From contig JAAOMT010000664.1 in NCBI GenBank assembly GCA_016748015.1, positions 776,123 to 809,819 on the forward strand: a stretch of DNA of 33,697 nt, read 5' to 3'. Shown here one piece after another: positions 29,530 through 33,697 of the stretch; position 1 is the stretch's first letter; each line of letters opens with the position of its first letter. A model generated the notes under the pieces. The model was not told the DNA's origin. It was given only the letters and a program-made list of their open reading frames with translations, and did not search any database. This DNA comes from Geosiphon pyriformis (taxonomy: Eukaryota > Glomeromycota > Glomeromycetes > Archaeosporales > Geosiphonaceae). The position numbers and the translations under genes are program-made.

Positions 29530-30911
29530 ATGAATATACAAAAATACCAACAACTCTAACATTAAATAAATATCCAATTGTTTAAGGAGAAATTATCTCA
29601 AAAGGAACAAAACAACATAAAACAACAATCAAAATATTTTATCAACTATCAAAATATACTTTACTAGAAAAACAAAAAAAATCCAGATCAACTAACTAAA
29701 GTAATTACAGAACCAGAAAAAGAGACAATATTGTTTAACAGCACTCAAATCCAACAGCAGAACATTTTCACAAAGAAGCAATCATAGAAAAAACCAGAAA
29801 AAAATACTATTAGCCATTAATGTATCCAGATATTATCCAATATGTTCAAAATTATGACACTTATTAGAGAAAAAGAAGAACAAAACTCAGTGAACCATTG
29901 AAACCAATCAAAGTGGAACAACTATTTGATTGCATTGGAATTAACTTAGTCAGACCATTAACAATTACTAGCAGAAGCAACAGATATATTGTAGTAGCCA
30001 TGAATTATTTCACTAAATGGCTAGAAGCAAAAGCCATTCAAAGAGCAGATGCAGAATCCATTGCCAAATTCATTTATTAAGATCTGATTTGTTGACATGG
30101 ATGTCCAAAAGAACTATTATCAGATCAAAAAACTTACTTTGTAAATAGAACATTAGCAGAACTAAGTTAAAGATTTGGAATCAAAAGACCATTATTATTA
30201 CCATACCATTCACAAACAAATGGGTTAGTTGAAAGATTCAACAGAACATTGTGTGAAGCAATAGCCAAAATCAGCCAAGAAAACCAGGATAAATAAAATT
30301 TATTCATACCATCAGTATTATTTGTTTATTAGACAATGAAACAAAACACTATACAAGCAACACCATTTAAATTAGTATATGGTAGAACAGCAACATTACC
30401 AATTGAGATAGAAGTCAACACTTATTTAACAGAACCAATAACCAAAAACAATTTTCAGAAAATGTTGCTAAGAAAAACATATGACTTAATGGAAACTCTA
30501 AAAAACAAATGGTGAAGAGCAACTAATAACATCCAAAAGTCACAAAAAAAACAAAAAAAAAGACATAATAACCAACTACCAGATAAATTAGTTGAATTCA
30601 AGATTGAAAACAAAGTACTTCTATATTATACCAAAGCAGAAAAACAATAGAGTGGAAAATTTGACCCCAAATGGAATGAACCATTTCACATAAAAAAAAT
30701 TCTGGAAAATGGAGCTTATAAATTAAAATAGGACAACAAAATCTTAGCCAAAGCAGCACATAGTAATTGACTGAAATCATATCACCAGATAGTATTATCA
30801 TCCACCAATAACATTCCACAACTGGGAGTACAGAAAATACTAGTTCAACCAGATGAGATTCCATGAGATCTGAAACCAATTATAGTTATTAAATCAAACA
30901 TGTTAAATTGA
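29530..30911 (+). pseudogene. pol: Element 3 integrase
   Basis: ATG at 29530, 30 bases after the RNase H stop. The zinc domain is badly broken. The core reads GINLVRPL (first catalytic Asp is Asn), LLSDQKTYF (second Asp kept) and QTNGLVERFNRTL (Glu kept). A C-terminal KWNEPFHIKKILENGAYKLK replaces the GPF of element 1 with EPF. Many TAA/TAG/TGA stops. It ends at TGA 30909, aligned with element 1's pol end. Confidence 0.82.
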
Positions 30912-30932
30912 ATAACCAAAAGAATATAAAGA

Positions 30933-31595
30933 CATGATATACACAACAAAAGCAACAAAGAAAAATAGAAATACCAGACCATATTTACACTTTAGCTCAA
31001 CAATTGTTTCTGGCATTAAGTTAATAGCAAGCAAACATAGAAATTATCATCAACAACCAAACAATCTATTATTAAAACACCAAACAAAAAAAAAAAGTAC
31101 ACCATACTAGCAACCACAGAAACAATCAATAAACTGGTCAAATAAAATAGTAGAGAAAGTAAAAAACACCTTTGGAAAAATAACTATCATTGTTTCAACA
31201 GAAAAACTAACAAAAAAAAATTGGAACCAATGAATAGACAAACTTCCAATACCATACTGCTATTATCAATTGGAACAAAAAGTAAATATTCAGAAGTTAT
31301 ATCTTGACAAATCAAAGAGAATCTTCAATCAAGAAATAATCTGGAACATTGAAGACATTATTGGAAAGAAAACAAACTTAACACTACACATCAGGACCAT
31401 TTATTGACTACACACTATATTTCAAAACTATTCAGAAGTATTATTACACTTTGACATAGAAACAATAATTATCAACCAATAGGAAAGAATAAACAATTCA
31501 CAATTTGAAGAAATAATGAGTAGGGTAAAACAAACACTACTTGAAAAAGAAGTATTTGACATAATTCAAAATGAGAATTTCAATGGAGCTTAATA
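30933..31595 (+). pseudogene. Element 3 degraded ORF3
   Basis: Fragments in two frames align with ORF3 of element 1. The start IPDHIYTLAQQLFLALS matches IPQNIQQLSQKLMLALK. Later parts LPIPYCYYQLEQK and HTIFQNYSEVLLHFDIETIIINQ correspond to LPIYRYFHIGK and YDLFHTCENILQN. Many stops and at least one frameshift. It lies between integrase and the polypurine tract, so ORF3 is an inherited part of this family and not a private insertion of element 1. Confidence 0.6.
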
Positions 31596-31597
31596 TT

Positions 31598-31609
31598 AAA
31601 AGAAGGAGA
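31598..31609 (+). promoter_or_regulatory. Polypurine tract of element 3
   Basis: AAAAGAAGGAGA ends three bases before TGTTAC of the 3' LTR, matching the layout at 280-292. Confidence 0.75.
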
Positions 31610-31612
31610 TAA

Positions 31613-32364
31613 TGTTACTCATAAAAAAGAAAACAAATATAGAAAATAGTAGACCAATAGGAGAGTAGTAGTTAGCACATAAGCACATTGCTTAGCAATA
31701 TAGAGCAATGTCAGAAATTACAGCATATTGGTTAGCAATATGGAACAATGTTAGAAAATTAGGACACATTGCTCAAAAAATCATAATACATTGCTCAGGA
31801 ATGTGAGCAATCTTATAAAACATAAATTATGTATATATAGCAATAGCATTAAAAGAAAAAAAAACAGACCTCTTAATTTAGATTTAATCTAAACAATCTT
31901 TCACATCAAAAATATCAATAAATAATTATTCAATATTTCCAATTTACTCTTTACTATCAACACTTCATGTTAATAATAATTGATACTTAACCACACTAGA
32001 ACAATAGTTTTTAATCACGACTATTGACAAGATACTAACTTGCAATTACCTTGGCTTAATTTTATTATTTTTTCTTTATTTCTTTTATTTTCTTTTATTT
32101 ATTTTATTGTGTTTACTAATTGATTAATCGCTAAATTATTGACATTAAGGATAGCCTGGTAAAAGACCCCAAAAGAAGGGTATAAAAATTGAGAATTTAA
32201 GGATAGCTTACTAACAGGGCATCTCTGCCAAGATTACCAGTCACCACACTGAGAAAAAAATTCGATGGAATTGCAATTCCAAGAGACTACTAAGAAGACA
32301 ACTATTGAATTTCTGTCCATTATACAAAGAACTCTAATTCAAAACTTTTAGATACAATCAATGT
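31613..32364 (+). repeat. 3' LTR of element 3, truncated by element 4
   Basis: Starts TGTTACTCATAAAA like 22626 but keeps the intact TGTTAC. Relative to the 5' LTR it has roughly 60-70 extra bases in the U3 repeat region (31690-31800). TATATATAG is at 31832-31840. The 3' end is replaced at 32365 by another LTR, so the terminal GTAACA is missing. Differences from the 5' LTR imply an old insertion. Confidence 0.85.
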
Positions 32365-33225
32365 TGTTACTCATAAAATATAGAAAGCATATATTAGCAT
32401 ATAAATTAGCCAATTAGAAGTAGACATAGTAAAATGTGGAATTCTAAGATTCCTTTTAAAAAAATTACTGGATTCCAAAAATTACTGGATTCTCATAGGA
32501 GGAATCGCAAGATTCCAGAATTCCAGAATTCTTCTCAAAAGAATTGTGGAATTCCAAGAATTCTGGAATTCCTGGTATGAAGAATTGAGGAATTGAGAAA
32601 TCTCAATTAGTATATATAGTGGTAGTGTTAGAAGCAGAAAAAACAGATCTCTCTATTTAGATTTAATCTAAGCAATCTTCTTCATTATAAATATCAATAA
32701 ATAACTATTTGTTATCTCAATCCATTCTTTGCTATCAACACTTCATGTTAATAGTAATCTATACTTGACTATACTAAAACAATAGCTCTTGATCACAGTT
32801 ATTAACAGAATACTAACTTGCAAATTGTCTTGGCTTATTTCTTTATTTTTTTTATTTTTTTTTATTTATTTTCTTTGCTTTAATTTTATTGTTGTGTACT
32901 AATTGATTAAAAATAAAGTACTGAATTACTGATGTCAAGGATTGCCTGATAAAAGACTTCTGAAAGTGAATAGAACACATAAAAGAAATTATAGATTACT
33001 TACCAAAGAATTGCCAGCCATCAAACTGAAGAAAAAAATTGACAGAATTGTGATTCTGAGAAGCTATGAATAACAACACTATTGAATCTTTGTTCATTAT
33101 ACAAAGAACTCAACCAAAACCTTCAGATTACAAAACCTTCAAATTATTATCAACATGAATAGTTTTTGAACATCAAGTTACAGGTTTGTTATTTGATTTA
33201 AGACCCCAAATAATTACTTGTAATA
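32365..33225 (+). repeat. 861-bp 5' LTR of element 4
   Basis: Starts TGTTAC and ends GTAATA, followed by a primer-binding site at 33228. U3 has GGAATTCC/GATTCC repeats (about 32440-32600) like element 5, with TATATATAG at 32611-32619 and the shared R/U5 hairpins. It sits inside the 3' LTR of element 3, in the same orientation. Confidence 0.87.
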
Positions 33226-33227
33226 TT

Positions 33228-33270
33228 TGGTGCTCCCTGTGAGATATAATCTTACAAAGAACCAGCACCA
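33228..33270 (+). promoter_or_regulatory. Element 4 primer-binding site and partial complementary arm
   Basis: TGGTGCTCCCTGT followed by ACAAAGAACCAGCACCA. Outer TGGTGC/GCACCA pairing is perfect; the inner stem has two mismatches compared with element 3. Confidence 0.65.
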
Positions 33271-33286
33271 ACACAATTATCCAAAA

Positions 33287-33697
33287 GTGGCAGAACCAGA
33301 AAACATAGGAGCAAACCATTTAGAATTCGCCAAATTTTTGTTTTAACAGTACAGCCAACAATTAGAATTAAACAATAACCATTTTCCAGCAAAATCAGCC
33401 TTCAACTTTTATGTTAATGATAAAATCACAGACTGCTTAAGAGGAACAGTTAACATCAAATCAACAAGAAAAAACTTTTATACAGAATTATTTTAACATA
33501 CCAGCTTACCAAGAAACCACAGTTTTGCATCAATTATAAAAGAAATCAATCAAACTATTGAAAGATACATTTAACAATAATTTTCTATTACTTACACAGA
33601 CAAAGACAAAAAAAGATTACAAACACCAGCAGTAATGCCTAAAGGAATACAACTACCAACTTGAAAAAAACAAAGAATTGAATCTCCACCATATTTA
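33287..33697 (+). pseudogene. gag: Element 4 gag N-terminus, runs off the window
   Basis: Frame 2 from GTG at 33287 (VAEPENIGANHLEFAKFLF) with NNNHFPAKSAFNFYVNDKI and FYTELF, ending at the window edge. TAA/TGA stops interrupt it several times (for example after AKFLF). It is closely similar to elements 3 and 5. The first in-frame ATG comes only near 33636, so as in elements 1 and 5 the conserved start position is GTG. Confidence 0.78.

Noticed and set aside
30598-30879. Minus-strand ORF of 93 codons with hydrophobic segments
   Set aside because: It is the antisense of the element 3 integrase C-terminus, which has clear homology on the plus strand.
32440-32600. CRISPR-like array in the GGAATTCC repeats
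   Set aside because: The units are short, imperfect and unevenly spaced, lie inside an LTR U3, and the genome is eukaryotic in character.

Overview
The window is AT-rich and made almost entirely of retrotransposons and their debris. I see no host gene, no tRNA or rRNA gene and no CRISPR array. The elements are Ty3/gypsy-type LTR retrotransposons and non-LTR (LINE) elements with an APE-type endonuclease, a reverse transcriptase and an RNase H. Large genome, low GC, and protein sequences resembling those I remember from arbuscular mycorrhizal fungi (Glomeromycotina, Gigaspora or Rhizophagus type) suggest such a fungus. That placement is inference from memory and was not searched.

Layout. (1) 1-1252: the end of an LTR element (tail of a downstream ORF, polypurine tract) and a 960-bp LTR. 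(2) 1253-9050: element 1, the best preserved gypsy element: primer site, gag, protease, cysteine-rich region, dUTPase, reverse transcriptase/RNase H, then a separate integrase frame and a third ORF. Its last 186 bases are identical to window bases 1-186, so 1-9050 reads as a circularly permuted one-LTR unit of 8864 bp. (3) 9051-9069: an exact 19-base Tn5/Nextera mosaic end, a library artefact; the join there is not trustworthy. (4) 9070-9327: an LTR 3' fragment, then element 2 (9328-about 14432), an older relative cut off within integrase. (5) 14433-15648, minus strand: the 5' end of element 5 (gag start, primer site, 847-bp LTR), with its LTR joined to LINE-A. (6) 15649-about 17880: 3' part of LINE-A; an extremely AT-rich stretch; then LINE-B (about 18230-22625), cut by the next LTR. 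(7) 22626-32364: element 3, a nearly complete but heavily mutated gypsy element with two LTRs. (8) 32365-33697: LTR and gag start of element 4, which interrupts element 3's 3' LTR.

The gypsy elements share one domain order: gag (capsid, CCHC knuckle), aspartic protease, a cysteine-rich/helical/cysteine-rich region, dUTPase, a beta-rich connector, RT, RNase H, a stop, then integrase with a GPY/F-like end, and (elements 1 and 3) an extra ORF before the polypurine tract. Comparing copies identifies conserved parts that no single damaged copy would show. All full-length copies here look dead: stops, frameshifts, and Asp-to-Asn or Glu-to-Lys changes at catalytic sites. The features most worth following are the cysteine-rich region, the downstream ORF, the conserved RNase H/integrase break, a hairpin that sequesters the primer-binding site, and LTRs with different U3 repeat arrays on a shared R/U5.
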